DNA of 64,000 nt from Sordaria brevicollis (GCA_033439795.1 JAUTDP010000002.1:3720001-3784000); one strand, 5' to 3'; shown: positions 1-11,243, counted from the stretch's first letter. Notes: generated by a model from the sequence alone, not told the origin. Numbers and translations are program-made.

Positions 1-212
1 AACAGCCAAAACTACTGCATACACTATCTCCGTCTTGAACCGGGAGTGTGGGTATCAAACTAAAGTTTCTAACGTGTGCCCACTCTCTAGCTTCCGGCCT
101 TGACTCCTCCTCGGGACGCGCTGCCCCGCCGCTCAAGTCTAATAATACCCCGCCGGCTATTCATTCTTTCCCTCAGCAAACTCGCTTCCAGTCCTTCACC
201 CAGATTCGCAAA

Positions 213-1758
213 ATGTCGTCCTCACCCAATACCCGCCGTCTCAACATCGACAACATCAACCCGCACGTCAGAGCGGCTAAGTACGCTGTGCGCGGTGAGC
301 TTGCCGTCAAGTCCGAGGAATTCCGCGCCAGCCTCCTCCGTGGCACTTCCGACCTTCCCTTCAACCAGGTTATCTCGGCCAACATTGGCAACCCCCAGCA
401 GCTTGACCAGAAGCCCATCACCTTCTTCCGTCAGGTCCTCAGTATCCTCGAGAACCCTCTGCTCCTCGAGAAGGAGGATGTTCTCGTCAACCACCTCGGC
501 TACAAGACTGATGTCATTGAGCGCGCCAAGTGGTTCCTTAAGCATGTCGGCTCCGTAGGAGCTTACAGCGCCAGCAACGGCGCCCCTGCTATCAGACAGC
601 ACATTGCCGACTTCCTCGAGAGTAAGCAACCCTACCTATCCTTGTCTGTGAAGTAAGATAGTTTGTATGTGTGTCAACTAACACTTTTTCCCTCCTTCTC
701 CAGGGCGTGATGGCTTCCCCGCCAACTGGCAAGACATCTACCTTTCTGCGGGTGCTTCTTCCGGAGTTAACACCCTCCTGCACATCATCTGCGCCGACGA
801 GAAGAGCGGCGTCCTGGTGCCCATCCCCCAGTACCCTCTCTACACTGCCTCGCTCTCCATCCTGAACGCCACCTGCGTCCCCTACCTCCTCGACGAATCC
901 AAGAACTGGGGAACCGACATCAACACCATCAAGGAGTCTTACCAGAAGGCCAAGGAGGCCGGCGTTGACACGCGTGCTATTGTCATCATCAACCCCGGCA
1001 ACCCCACCGGCGCCTCCCTCCCCGAGGAAGACATCCGCGCCGTCCTCGAGTTCGCCCGCCAGGAGCGCCTCGTCGTCCTCGCCGACGAGGTCTACCAGAC
1101 CAACGTCTTCATCGGCGAGTTCATCTCGTTCAAGCGCGTGCTCCGCCAGCTCCAGAAGGAGAACCCCGACGGCAAGTACGACTGCGTCGAGCTGGCCTCT
1201 CTCCACTCGGTCTCCAAGGGCATGGTGGGCGAGTGCGGCCACCGCGGCGGCTACTTTGAGCTGGTCAACTTCGACCCCGAGGTGCAGGCCGAGATCTACA
1301 AGTTCGTCAGCATCATGCTCTGCGCGCCCGTCATCGGCCAGTGCCTGGTCGAGCTCATGGTCAACCCGCCCAAGGCCGGCGAGCCCTCTTACGAGCTCTA
1401 CCAGAAGGAGTACCGCGGCATCTACGAGGGCATGAAGGAGCGCGCCACGGCGCTCCACAAGGCGTTCGAGCAGATGGAGGGCGTCGAGTGCGGCGCTCCC
1501 CAGGGCGCCATGTACCTCTTCCCCACCATCAACCTCCCGCCCAAGGCCGCCGAGGCCGCCGCCAAGGAGGGCCGCACCGCCGACGAGTTCTACTGCATGA
1601 AGCTCCTCGAGGCTACCGGCGTCTGCCTCGTCCCCGGCTCCGGCTTCGGTCAGAAGGAGGGCAGCTTGCACTTCCGCACCACCTTCCTTGCCCCCGGCAC
1701 CGAGTGGGTGGGCAGCATTGTCAAGTTCCACAAGGAGTTCATGGATCAGTATCGTTAA
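213..1758 (+). CDS. alanine aminotransferase (alanine transaminase)
   Basis: Pyridoxal-phosphate enzyme interconverting alanine plus 2-oxoglutarate with pyruvate plus glutamate. Exons are 213-621 and 704-1758; the 82-bp intron has GTAAGC at the donor and CTTCTCCAG at the acceptor. The product is 487 residues. The class I/II aminotransferase fold is clear: LNAT/NPGNPTG in the substrate/cofactor region, DEVYQ, and the PLP-lysine motif SVSKGMVGECGHRGGY, close to the SxSKGxxGECGxRGGY motif of eukaryotic ALTs. The start at 213 sits in a good CAAAATGTC context. The frame stays open for 55 codons upstream without any ATG, and a plausible acceptor (pyrimidine tract, CTCAG at 172-176, CTAAT branch site near 138) lies in that extension, so an upstream exon carrying a mitochondrial presequence may exist outside the window. 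Family assignment is firm; the 5' end is not. Confidence 0.93.
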
Positions 1759-2717
1759 GAGATGGTCGCACAACTAGAAAGGAGTGTGCTTAACTTTGAG
1801 AACGTTACTCGATGAAATGACTTCGCTCCGTCCATCATAGGTGGTGATGGAATAATGGGCGCGTGTCCATGAGATCGGATGGATGGTGGTCTGACAATGA
1901 CAGGCATGCCATCCCTCCATCGGTTCCTGCGGCCCCTCATAAAGGGGTAAAGCTGTCGCGGGGAAACATGGTATGACCCTGAATATTTTCACCCACCCGT
2001 TTACATACCCCTGGGAGCTGGAGGGTCACCACCTATCTATCCCTTACCGATATAGGGATATTTATCCCATCCATCACAGCCGGACGGGGACGACCAGCAA
2101 ATGGAACTTGGAATGGAAGGAAAAAGGGAGTTAATAAGAAAAGAAAGCGAGCGAGTTCTTGTTTAAAACCTGAAAGAAAAGAAGGCGAAAAGGAAACAAA
2201 AACTCTTTGGGTTCAGCTTTTAGGTTGGGTTATGGAGATTCTTGATACCTCAGCGTTTTTTTCTACTTGCTTTTCTATGCTGCAAGCCAGCCTTTTATTG
2301 CATGCATTGTACGTACCTAGAATAGCCTTCAGTTCGTTTGCGATTGCGATATAGGGTAATGAATGGCGAAAGCAGAAAGTGAACAAAACAGAAGCGAAAA
2401 GCTTGGACAAGGGAAGGTGAATCGCAAACGTATTGATGACGCAAGGTTCTCTGATACCTCTAGCAGGATACCACGGCGCAGTGATGCCCACCCGAAAAAC
2501 AGAGAGAATAAGGGTAAATGATATCCTTCATCTAGAAAACTTTTTCCACTCGTGGCTTGCTTCTAGACCTTCTTTCTATTCTGATTTGATTTAATCTCTC
2601 CTTGCTTTGCACCTGTGTCGCTAAGGATAGCACAGCATAGCTCGCTCATAGTACATCATTAACCCTTTCTCTCACTTTAACTTTCACTTCCCTGCATGCA
2701 TTCCTGGCCTTCCAAAC
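1759..2717. other. intergenic region between convergent genes
   Basis: Holds the 3' flanks of the alanine aminotransferase and rpn7 genes, which converge here. Small open frames are present, but none has gene-like composition or splice structure that I can support. Confidence 0.6.
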
Positions 2718-4371
2718 TTACGCCCTTTCACTTCCCCTCAACCGAACGGCCTGTCCGTACTTCTGAAGCTTGGTGATCAACTGGTCACCCTGGCGAACCA
2801 CATCCTGATACTGCTTGTTCTTGTCGTCGGGCCGGTTGGTCTCGATGACGCCCTTGCCGTTGACACGATCGATGGTGCAAGGGATGCGGCCGGCGGCGAT
2901 GAACTTTGCTAGATCACTGTTTTGCGGCACGAAAAGTTAGCATGTATGTACGGTTATTTATAGTTAGGGTGGGATGAAAAGGGGGGCAACTAACCGATCC
3001 AAGAAATCCACCGTAACACCAAAGTCGTTGGCCATGCTATCCAGACCCACGACGCGGTAGCTCTGCAGCAGCTGCTGGTACGCGCGCAGGCGCATCTCGC
3101 GGATGAACCAGTTCTTGTGCTCGTGCAGGTAGCGGTCCTGCGTCAGGAACTGCTCCTCCACCTGGGCGAGCGCCTGGAAGAAGAGCTTGTACCGGCCGTT
3201 GTACAGGCTGCTGACCAGCTGCGCGAGCGGGTCAAAGTCGACCGCCATCTCCGCCTCGGGCTGCTCTGTGCTGCTGCCGAGCGTGGTCAGGTTGACCACG
3301 GCCGTGCGGGCCGCCGCGGGCGCGCTGTCGGCGTCCTGCATCGATGCGTCGGCGCCGGGTCCCGCAGAGATGGCGCCCGTGAGCGCGAGCAGCTTGTCCT
3401 CGCCGTCGCCGAGGATAGCCTTGATCTCGGGGGCGTCCACGACCTTGGACTTGAAGTCGACGCGCTTGAGCGAGACGGAGCCGGCGAGCACAGCGTACAC
3501 CACCAGGTTGCTGTAGGTGCAGAGCTCGTACGAGGTGAAGGTGGACAAGCTGTCGAGAAGCAGGGGCGCGGCGCCGCTGTAGTTGCGCACAGTAAGCAGG
3601 TGCAGACCCTCGTAGGCCTTGAGGCGGTTGCGGCGGTCCCAGTCGCCGCCGGACTCGACGAGCGACTTGGCGCGCTCAACCGTCTTCTGGACTAGCTGCT
3701 TGTCGCCAAAGAAAAGGCCGAGGCGGATTATGGCGAGGACGAGATCGATCTTGGTGCCGAGGATGCCCGTCTTCTCGAGCAGATCTTGGTGCGCGGCGAT
3801 GGCTTTTTCCTGGATAGGGAGAGCAAGATTGTGGTTAGTACATGTCGGCGGACGGGTATATAGTCACCAGGTACTTATTGGACTTGTAGTAGTGGTAGTG
3901 ACCAACCTTATCGCCAACTCGAGCCCAGAACTCGGCCCTCTTCCCCTTGGCAGCCTGAATCTCTGTGTCTCCCGCCTTCTCAACAGCCTCGTCCTCCTCT
4001 TTTTGGAACTCCTCCAGCTCCTTCTCGTTCTCGGCCTGCAACTGCTGGTACAGGTTCTCGTCCCACGGTAGGCTTAAGCTTGTGGTGGGGTTGTGGGTTG
4101 CGATCATGCCGGCGGCGATGCTGCTCTTCCTGCCCAACTTCCCAGCAGCAGCCGTGTTGGAGCTGCCCTCGCCAACAGAGTTAAGGACGCCCTCGGTGGG
4201 GTGGGCGAGGTATCGGTAGAAAGGCGCCATCTTGTGCTCGGTGATGGCATCTTGGAGGTTCTTGACGGCCGCTTGTTGGGAAGGACGGGTGGCGTAGGGG
4301 TTTGTGAGGGTGAAGACATGCTGGGCGAGGGGCAGCAGAGGCCATTTCGCGTATTGAGGATCGGAGCCCAT
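2718..4371 (-). CDS. rpn7: 26S proteasome regulatory subunit Rpn7 (PSMD6), PCI domain
   Basis: Non-ATPase lid subunit of the 26S proteasome, a PCI-domain scaffold next to the Rpn11 deubiquitinase. Minus-strand exons are 4371-3907, 3809-2995 and 2916-2718, giving 492 residues. The introns begin GTTGGT and GTTAGT and end CCAG and ACAG, and the phases agree. The N terminus (DPQYAKWPLLPLAQHVF) is the usual Rpn7 start. The middle has the helical repeat segment with KTGILGTKIDLVLAIIRLGL. The C-terminal PCI part includes FLDRDLAKFIAAGRIPCTID and the tail ending RLRGSERA. An acidic, alanine-rich insertion around SAGPGADASMQDADSAPAAA appears lineage-specific. The gene is divergent from the cap methyltransferase gene, sharing an 800-bp upstream region. 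Identification is strong. Confidence 0.94.
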
Positions 4372-5172
4372 TTTGTAGATTGTTGTGATGGGAGAGGAGG
4401 TTGTGTAGATGGATGGAAGACGGTGCTGTCAAGTGTCCGTCGTCTCGTAGTCGTAGAGGTAGAAGCACCCCGCTGGAAATCGGCAAAGAAGCTATAGAGA
4501 TGGATGCCCGACTGAGATGGCAACTTTCGCGGTGTTGGGGGTGTTCTTCGAAATTAGCTGGAGATCTGACACTGGACCTTTCGCGGTGATACTGCCAGAG
4601 ATTCCGGGTCGAGGTGAGGCTATTGGATGTGGATGTTTCGTGCAGTGGTTTGTTGCTCCTTGAATGAACGGTTCGGAAGGTTGACAGTAGCTGACCTCAC
4701 TGGAGACACTCAAGGTGACCAAGGCCCCCAGAGCTCGCGCGTCAGCAACTGGAAAGTGGGTCCCGAGCTTGGAGGCCAGGCCTGCGAGTGGAGCTCCCGT
4801 GCCGGGACAGTGCCCTGAGTCCATACCCGGGCAGGCACTCTCATCGGCTCTCAAACACTGAACCCTGCTTCCATCAAAACACTCGCATCCCGACTTGTTC
4901 AATTGCTTTTTCTCCTCGACAACAACACACAGTTTCGAACCTCGACAAATTGGTTCTGGAGTTTTACCTATTTCTTTTAGGACTGCAAGCGAAAAGCAAT
5001 CGTGCCGTTTTTTTGAACTGATCGAAACCAACGGCCAAAATCACGACTCGCATCATCAGCACTCACCGTCGCATCACTTTTCCTGCTGTTACACCAACCA
5101 ACCCTGGACGGCTGCCGCATTCTTCCTGCCGATCGAGTCTCCCTGGCGAAACCACGCCGATAATCTCCCAAA
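4372..5172. promoter_or_regulatory. divergent upstream region of rpn7 and the cap methyltransferase gene
   Basis: About 800 bp between the divergent start codons of rpn7 and the mRNA cap methyltransferase. It must hold both promoters and 5' leaders. Several short open frames cross it but look like untranslated leader. I see no clear PACE-like proteasome element (GGTGGCAAA). Confidence 0.5.
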
Positions 5173-6888
5173 ATGTCCGGTTACGATGGCTACAACAGTT
5201 ATAGGTCCACCCGCAAGAGGCAGCGCTCAGAATCCCCTTATGACGACGACCGCAACGACCGCAACGACCGCAGAGACGACCGGAACTACGATCGCGACTA
5301 TGACCGCAACGACCGCGATGACCGTCGATACAACAAGTCTGCAAGGCATGACGATGATGAAGACGATAACGATGTTCTGCCCCAGCCATTTGACGCCCGC
5401 AAGTTAGCACCGGCCAAGAGAACCCAAACACCCACTACCAGCGGCGAGCCTCGCAAGCAGAAGCGACCCGGTCAGCGCGCTCGCATTTCTGAAGCCGAGC
5501 GCGAACAGATTCGCCAGCGTCAGTTGGAGCGTGAGCGTCAGGCCCAACGCGAGGCAGAAGCAGCCGCCGAAGCTGAGCGCCGCAACGCAGTTAATGATGT
5601 CGTACGTGCCCATTACAATGCTGTTCCAGAGCGCGGCCGCGATTGGCGTAAGACAGACAGTCGTATCAAGGGTCTCCGCTCCTTCAACAACTGGGTCAAG
5701 AGCTGTATCATCCAGAAATTCTCCCCTGACGAGGACCACTCCCCTGGCGCCCGTGAGCGGGGAATTAGCTCGAACAATCAGTTGCTAGTGCTGGACATTG
5801 GGTGCGGCAAGGGTGGTGACTTGGGCAAGTGGCAGCAGGCCCCTCAGCCTGTGGAGCTTTACGTTGGGCTGGACCCAGCAGATGTCTCGATTGACCAGGC
5901 GCGTGATCGCTACCGTAGCATGCTGGCTCGTGGTGGTCATGGTGGCAGGGGTGGACGGGGTGGTTATAACAGGAGACAGCCGCCTCTCTTCGAAGGGAGG
6001 TTCCACGTCAAGGACTGCTTTGGCGAGTCAATTGAGGACATTGACATTATCCGGCAGGTCGGGTTCGCATCGTCCCATGTTGGTGGACCTAGCCATCGCG
6101 GTTTCGACGTGGTCAGCATGATGTTTTGCATGCACTACGCGTTTGAGACGGAGGCCAAGGCGCGGCAGATGCTTAAGAACGTGGCCGGCGCGCTGAAGAA
6201 GGGTGGACGATTCATAGGATGTATCCCCAACTCGGACGTCATCAGCGCAAGGGTGGAGGAGTTCAACAAGCGACTAGCCGAGCAGCAGAAAGCCAAAGAG
6301 GACCAGGCCCAGCCCAGCGTTGAAACTGACGGAAACACGCCTCAAGAAACTACCAACGGAGAATCGGACAAACCCTCTTCAGACCAAGCAGAGAGGAAGT
6401 CCACTCCAGAGGATGGCGAGGCCTCGGAAGAGGCGCCCAAACCGGATGAAGACAAGGAAGAAGGGGAGCTCGAGGAAGGCGAACTTGAACCTACGTCTGA
6501 ACCCAAACCGCCGTCTGACCCAACCATTGCCGAATGGGGCAACGACATCTATCGCGTGCGGTTCAACGGTCCCACGCCCGCCGACGGTATCTTCCGTCCT
6601 CCGTTCGGGTGGAAGTACAACTTCTTCCTTCATGAGGCCGTTGAGGAGGTTCCTGAATACGTAGTTCCCTGGGAGGCCTTCCGTGCGCTGGCAGAGGATT
6701 ACAACTTGGAGTTGCAATATCACAAGACCTTCACTGACGTGTGGGAGACGGAGAAGGACGACCGCGAGCTGGGACCCCTGAGTGAAAGAATGGGGGTTAG
6801 GGATAGAAACAGTGGAAAGCTGCTGGTAAGCCCTGAGGAAATGGAAGCGGCGAGCTTCTATGTTGCTTTCTGCTTCTACAAGGTTTGA
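5173..6888 (+). CDS. mRNA cap guanine-N7 methyltransferase (Abd1 family)
   Basis: Transfers a methyl group from S-adenosylmethionine to N7 of the cap guanosine in the nucleus. Single exon, 571 residues; the start follows CCCAAAATGTCC. Residues about 1-90 are a charged, unstructured region of R/D/N repeats, and 95-140 form an Arg/Glu-rich helix. The methyltransferase core begins near residue 145: motif I is LVLDIGCGKGGDLGKW (about 203-218), the acidic-loop motif is YVGLDPADVSI, and VVSMMFCMHYAFETE (about 310-325) matches the cap-binding core of this family. Two features stand out: an RGG-type glycine-rich insert (GGHGGRGGRGG, about 257-267) inside the catalytic fold, and a 100-residue acidic Glu/Pro/Ser insert (about 375-450) before the C-terminal segment ending SFYVAFCFYKV. 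Identification is firm. Confidence 0.95.
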   Translation: MSGYDGYNSYRSTRKRQRSESPYDDDRNDRNDRRDDRNYDRDYDRNDRDDRRYNKSARHDDDEDDNDVLPQPFDARKLAPAKRTQTPTTSGEPRKQKRPGQRARISEAEREQIRQRQLERERQAQREAEAAAEAERRNAVNDVVRAHYNAVPERGRDWRKTDSRIKGLRSFNNWVKSCIIQKFSPDEDHSPGARERGISSNNQLLVLDIGCGKGGDLGKWQQAPQPVELYVGLDPADVSIDQARDRYRSMLARGGHGGRGGRGGYNRRQPPLFEGRFHVKDCFGESIEDIDIIRQVGFASSHVGGPSHRGFDVVSMMFCMHYAFETEAKARQMLKNVAGALKKGGRFIGCIPNSDVISARVEEFNKRLAEQQKAKEDQAQPSVETDGNTPQETTNGESDKPSSDQAERKSTPEDGEASEEAPKPDEDKEEGELEEGELEPTSEPKPPSDPTIAEWGNDIYRVRFNGPTPADGIFRPPFGWKYNFFLHEAVEEVPEYVVPWEAFRALAEDYNLELQYHKTFTDVWETEKDDRELGPLSERMGVRDRNSGKLLVSPEEMEAASFYVAFCFYKV

Positions 6889-7749
6889 GACTGTTTTTGC
6901 GCGGAGGCGGAAGGGGAAGTGGGCTCTTCGGGGTATGCTTACTTCCCATCATTATATCATACACTACGTTGCGCCATCGTTGATTGACCTGCCTGTCCTT
7001 ATGGCTTAGACTGGTTCATGGGGTTTTGTTGAACCAGGGATGTTGAAGGAGTTGATCAGTGCGCAAGACGAATAGACTGCGAGGAAAATGGTATACAAAG
7101 CAGGCTGGAACTGAAGGTTGATGGTTCAAGTCAACATGCTGTAAGAGATTATATAATCACATAAAGCTGGCCAAACTAGTCGCGTAATATCCCACACCCC
7201 TTCGAAAGCACAATACTTTCTGTGTGTTGATCAAGCTTAATCCCCACACCCGACCAAGCCGTTGACCTCGCTTATCAGTAAACGCCGACCGACATCGCTA
7301 CGGTGCCGCTACCCCGGGATATTTACGGAGTTGCACGGCATCTGCCCCACTACCCCACCAATTGTCAGCGGCCGACGACGATGACAGTCTGGCGGATTCC
7401 ATTCACCTCCACATGCATGACCGACATGCGTAGTAGCTGGACCCGGAGACACTTGACACCTTCTTCACCTTCACTCATCAAAAGAAGAAGTGAGCTTGTG
7501 ACTGAAGAACTGCGCCGCATACACACACCAACAACAGCTTTCTGTCATCATCAGTCGGACGGAGGTTTGAGATCACCACCACACCAACGAGCCGAAAATC
7601 CACCGACGACCATCATCCACCGCCAGCCATCAACTCGGGATATATCGAGGAGTCAGCTCACCACAACCATCCAACAACTTCACCTCATCTCACCATTTCT
7701 CATCTTCCGCCGCCGTAACCATTCAACAACACTAACAATCACCACCAAA
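6889..7749. other. intergenic region and long 5' leader of riboflavin kinase
   Basis: Contains the 3' flank of the cap methyltransferase and the leader of the next gene. The frame of the riboflavin kinase is open without a stop from at least 7303, with an in-frame ATG at 7381 (see the gene entry). Confidence 0.5.
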
Positions 7750-8463
7750 ATGTCGACTTCTTCCCTTCCAAACCCCAACAACCGGCCCCTCCTAATTGGG
7801 CCCCCTTCGGGTCCAGAGCCCCCTTACCCCTTCCGCATGGAAGGCAAAGTCATCTCCGGCTTCGGCCGCGGCTCCAAAGAGCTGGGCATCCCCACCGCCA
7901 ACCTGCCCGTCGACGACGAAAACACGTGGATCAAAAACATTGACTCGGGCATCTACATGGGCTGGGCCTCTCTCAAGCTACCCGCTTCCCATCCCAACTC
8001 TGTTCTTTACCAAAAACCACCCACCACCGAACCAGTTATGGAACCTGTTTCTTCCTCTCGCAACCAACTAAAGCAGCAAACAGAGGATGAAGCTGAAGTC
8101 TCGCCAGCGAAGGAAGAAAAGGCCATCGACCAATCCCAGGGCCAATGGCAGATCTACCCCATGGTCATGTCGATAGGGTACAACCCCTTCTACAAGAACA
8201 CTGTGCGGTCGGCCGAGGTGCACGTGCTCGAAAAATTCGGGGCGGATTTTTATGGCGTCGACATGAGACTGCTGGTTACGGGGTTTATCAGGAACGAAAA
8301 GGATTATAGCGGGCTGGAGGCGCTGATTGCGGATATCGAGTTTGATTGCGAGGTGGCAAGACACAGTTTGGCGAGGAAGGGGTGGAAGGTTAGGGAGTTG
8401 GGAGGGGATGGTGTGGAAGGACAAGAGGTGGGAGAGTTGGATGGGAGTTGGTTGGTTAGGTAG
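7750..8463 (+). CDS. FMN1: riboflavin kinase (flavokinase, Fmn1)
   Basis: Phosphorylates riboflavin with ATP to FMN. The 237-residue reading starts at 7750 in a CACCAAAATGTCG context. Hallmarks are FGRGSKELGIPTANLP (the GxGxG..GxPTAN phosphate/substrate loop, about residues 37-52), the PMVMSIGYNPFYKNTVRSAEVH segment (about 137-158) and the helix GLEALIADIEFDCEVARHSL near the C terminus, all standard for monofunctional eukaryotic flavokinases. A roughly 60-residue insert after YMGWASLKLP, rich in Pro, Thr and Glu, separates the two halves. An in-frame ATG at 7381 would add 123 residues whose end (about SPFLIFRRRNHSTTLTITTK) resembles a mitochondrial presequence. I prefer 7750 because family members start near there and its context is better. 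Confidence 0.93.
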   Translation: MSTSSLPNPNNRPLLIGPPSGPEPPYPFRMEGKVISGFGRGSKELGIPTANLPVDDENTWIKNIDSGIYMGWASLKLPASHPNSVLYQKPPTTEPVMEPVSSSRNQLKQQTEDEAEVSPAKEEKAIDQSQGQWQIYPMVMSIGYNPFYKNTVRSAEVHVLEKFGADFYGVDMRLLVTGFIRNEKDYSGLEALIADIEFDCEVARHSLARKGWKVRELGGDGVEGQEVGELDGSWLVR

Positions 8464-8900
8464 GTGAATTGGGTGAGTGGGTGCGAGGGTGAGGTGAGGT
8501 GAGGTGAGGTAAGGGAAAAGGGGGATGGGGTGAGAGGCAGAGGGGAAAAGCTTAGAGTGGTTGTGGTGAAACGAGGGAGTAATGATTGGATGATCAAGGA
8601 TTTAGACATATAGAGAGATGGAAGCTTGCTTATGGTTTACAATGACCAGAGCTACTTGGTGTATGTGATGCGGAGATGGATCTAGAATAGATGGTGAGGG
8701 CAACACATAGTATATACACTTCAATTTACTTTCATGAGAAAGAGCTCCTTGGGAAGTGGCAGTTCTTGATACACCCTGAGAATTGGAAAGATAACTATTA
8801 CCCACCCCTTTTCCTTCCACATGCCCTCATTCAGATTTCAGCAGAAAGTCATTGACGATTTGCCGTTTTGCTCGTGAAGTGATGTACTTCTCACAAAGCC

Positions 8901-8934
<34 letters not shown>

Positions 8935-8973
8935 CTTCTATCTCTCGCAAGTTTAGTCGAGGCCCATCTAAAG
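8464..8973. other. convergent intergenic region with GGTGA microsatellite and T29 tract
   Basis: Short gap between convergent genes. Contains a GGTGA/GAGGT pentamer repeat at about 8489-8513 and an uninterrupted run of 29 T residues at 8904-8932. No gene seen. Confidence 0.7.
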
Positions 8974-11243
8974 CTAAGACTCTTGATTCTGAGCACCGAC
9001 TCGCCCACATCTATACCTAAACCACCTGATGATACGAACCAAGAAGAAAGGTTGGTACCGTGGTAAACCTTTGAAGCTTTCATTCTCTTGGGGTCGGGTG
9101 ACATCCTCTGAGCTCAAAATGGCAAACCCAAGACGCTTTGTAGAGTCCAAGACTCCATACTGAACCCTTGGTTCCTTCGAACCCTGTCGAATGCCGCGGA
9201 GGATCTTTTTCGCGGAAGCGTTGCTACTGAAGCTCTGAAAGATAGTGGCGAATCGCTTGTTGGTATCCGCGTCCGTTACTTCGGTCTCGGTAACCGCTAT
9301 CATTCTGTCCGTGTCGCTGTCTGTCTCGATCTCAACCCTCATTGTTCGCGCAGATCCCCCGGCTTGGAATGCGTTGGCTAGCTCAAGTGGGCTCATGGAG
9401 AAGTCTCGTCCAAGTTCCCAGAAGCCCCAATAAAGAATAGATGCTGCTAGCGGTCCAGCGAGGCTGACCACAATTGCCAATCTCAGTTTGTATATATCAG
9501 CAGCGTATTCGACTCGGATTTGGAAAGGTCGGGTAAACTCCACGGTCTGGAAGACTTTGGACTTCTCTTCGCTGTTTCCCGCAGCGCCATTTGCAGCCTC
9601 GCTCCTGGATAGTGCATCACTTACGGCCAAGCGCAAGGCCAGTTCGCGGTATGTGTTTAGTATATCATCCACTGGATCTTGATACTTTGGGCCGCACTTG
9701 TTGCCGCGCTCTTCCTGATAGAGGTCGGGGATAAGGCCATCACTATGGAGCCGATACTGAATTTTGTTCTGTGGCTCTTGGGCGTTTTCCGTTATAATCG
9801 GATCGTAGAACACTCCTTCCATCGTTCTTTCGATTGAAACATTTCCCCAGGCCACGGTTAGGGTTGTTTGGGTAGCCCAAAGCTTATCGACCATTACTCG
9901 GAAGTAGTTGAGTCTGTTGTTCATGGTGTAATTTGATGAGAACTCGAGTTCCCTATCTTTGTTAGTTCAAACAGGACGATGCCACGGCGTGGATGATCAC
10001 TTACCGTCTTCCCACAATGTAGTCGTCTTTCCAGCTGTTTGACAGAAAAGTTGCGTTCCCTCCATTGAGAAGCACCTGGTATTTTACTGACGCGGGATAG
10101 AGAAAGTATTCCTTGGTTGTTATATCGGCTTGGCATCCCTTATTTACCTTCCTTTTCACGGAGACCGTAACGTAGTGAGGGTTTGCGTCGCTTGAAATCC
10201 GAAAAATGTCCTCATCGCGCCGTGAATTGCTCTTCATAGGACGCTGCGAAAAATCAAATGCGAGCGTATTGGACGTCGCCTCGACGTATTCGAAGCCCAA
10301 AAGCTGTTGAACAGATTATTTAAGTCAGCAAGAGGGTTGATGCAGTGCCCCAAAGCTCCGTTATGGGTCTGGTTTGCACTCACTTCTACAGCTACGGTGC
10401 AATTGTTGCAGGATTCGGCGCCGGGTATAGATATGGGAGCCTTGGCCCGATACTCGCGTATCGCGTCCCAAAAGGGGTGCTTCCAGTCATAATCATCGAG
10501 TGGCTCCAGATCCCAGACTTGGGTAGTTGGCAAAACTCCAAGCTCCAGGATACCAGCGCGCCCTAGCTGAACAGTCCGAACACTCAATACTCTCTGCATC
10601 ATTGGGCCTCGGAGCAGGCTGGTCACGGCTACGACGAGGGTCGCTAGATGATCAATCGTTTTGTCAATGAGGCTCAACCGCAAAGCCCATAGAAGTGGGT
10701 TGAACGTACCGAAACCAACACGAAAAGCCCTCCGACGTATCAAGGCTTTGAAGGCACCCCACCCACCCGTGGCCGCTTCCCAATGGTAATGGAGATTGGC
10801 CAAAGGCACATTACCCCGGACAACCTTTGTCCAGAAGAAAATATTTGCGCCTTCGGCGAGAACAAGCCCCATAAGCCAGTTTGCCGCGGCTGACGTATAA
10901 GCCAGGATTTCAGTAGGCTGCAAAGCGTGCCTCCATTCGCTGACTGCTTTGCCATTACAGTAGGCAATTGTCAAACAGGCAAAAGCGGTGCCTGGCGTTA
11001 TATATTAGCCTTTACTCCTAAACAGTACCGTGTCTGATTCCGTTACTGAGCGTTTTGGACTGGCTTACAGATAATGCTCAAGGACAACACGCCAATTCCG
11101 ATGCAAGGGAAACGTCGACAGAATCCGGTGCGCCAGGAATGCTCAGGAATGACGGCCGCTTCGTGCGTACCGTCAGTAGTAGACGACGGAGCTCGGTCGA
11201 CATATTGACGACCATTTGAAAGAGCGGAGTATAGTGATTTCAT
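8974..11243 (-). CDS. multi-pass membrane protein of unknown function
   Basis: Four exons on the minus strand: 11243-11069, 10991-10384, 10303-10005 and 9952-8974, total 686 residues; all junctions are GT-AG and in phase. I do not recognise a named family. The N-terminal 45 residues are soluble, then come hydrophobic segments at about 46-70 (CIGIGVLSLSIICTAFACLT) and 86-112, a weaker one around 158-176, a long likely lumenal or extracellular region (about 180-515) containing CNNC and several N-x-S/T sites, and a final membrane segment about 518-541 (AIVVSLAGPLAASILYWGFW). This is followed by MSPLELANAFQAG, a motif I associate with uncharacterised Pezizomycotina membrane proteins. It converges with riboflavin kinase. 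The gene model is good; function is unknown. Confidence 0.8.

Noticed and set aside
592..1773. 393-codon open frame antisense to alanine aminotransferase
   Set aside because: Product of the strong C-ending codon bias of the sense gene; composition is Leu/Gly/Glu-rich with no domain. The same applies to 53706-54683 antisense to MTA phosphorylase and 3117-3695 antisense to rpn7.
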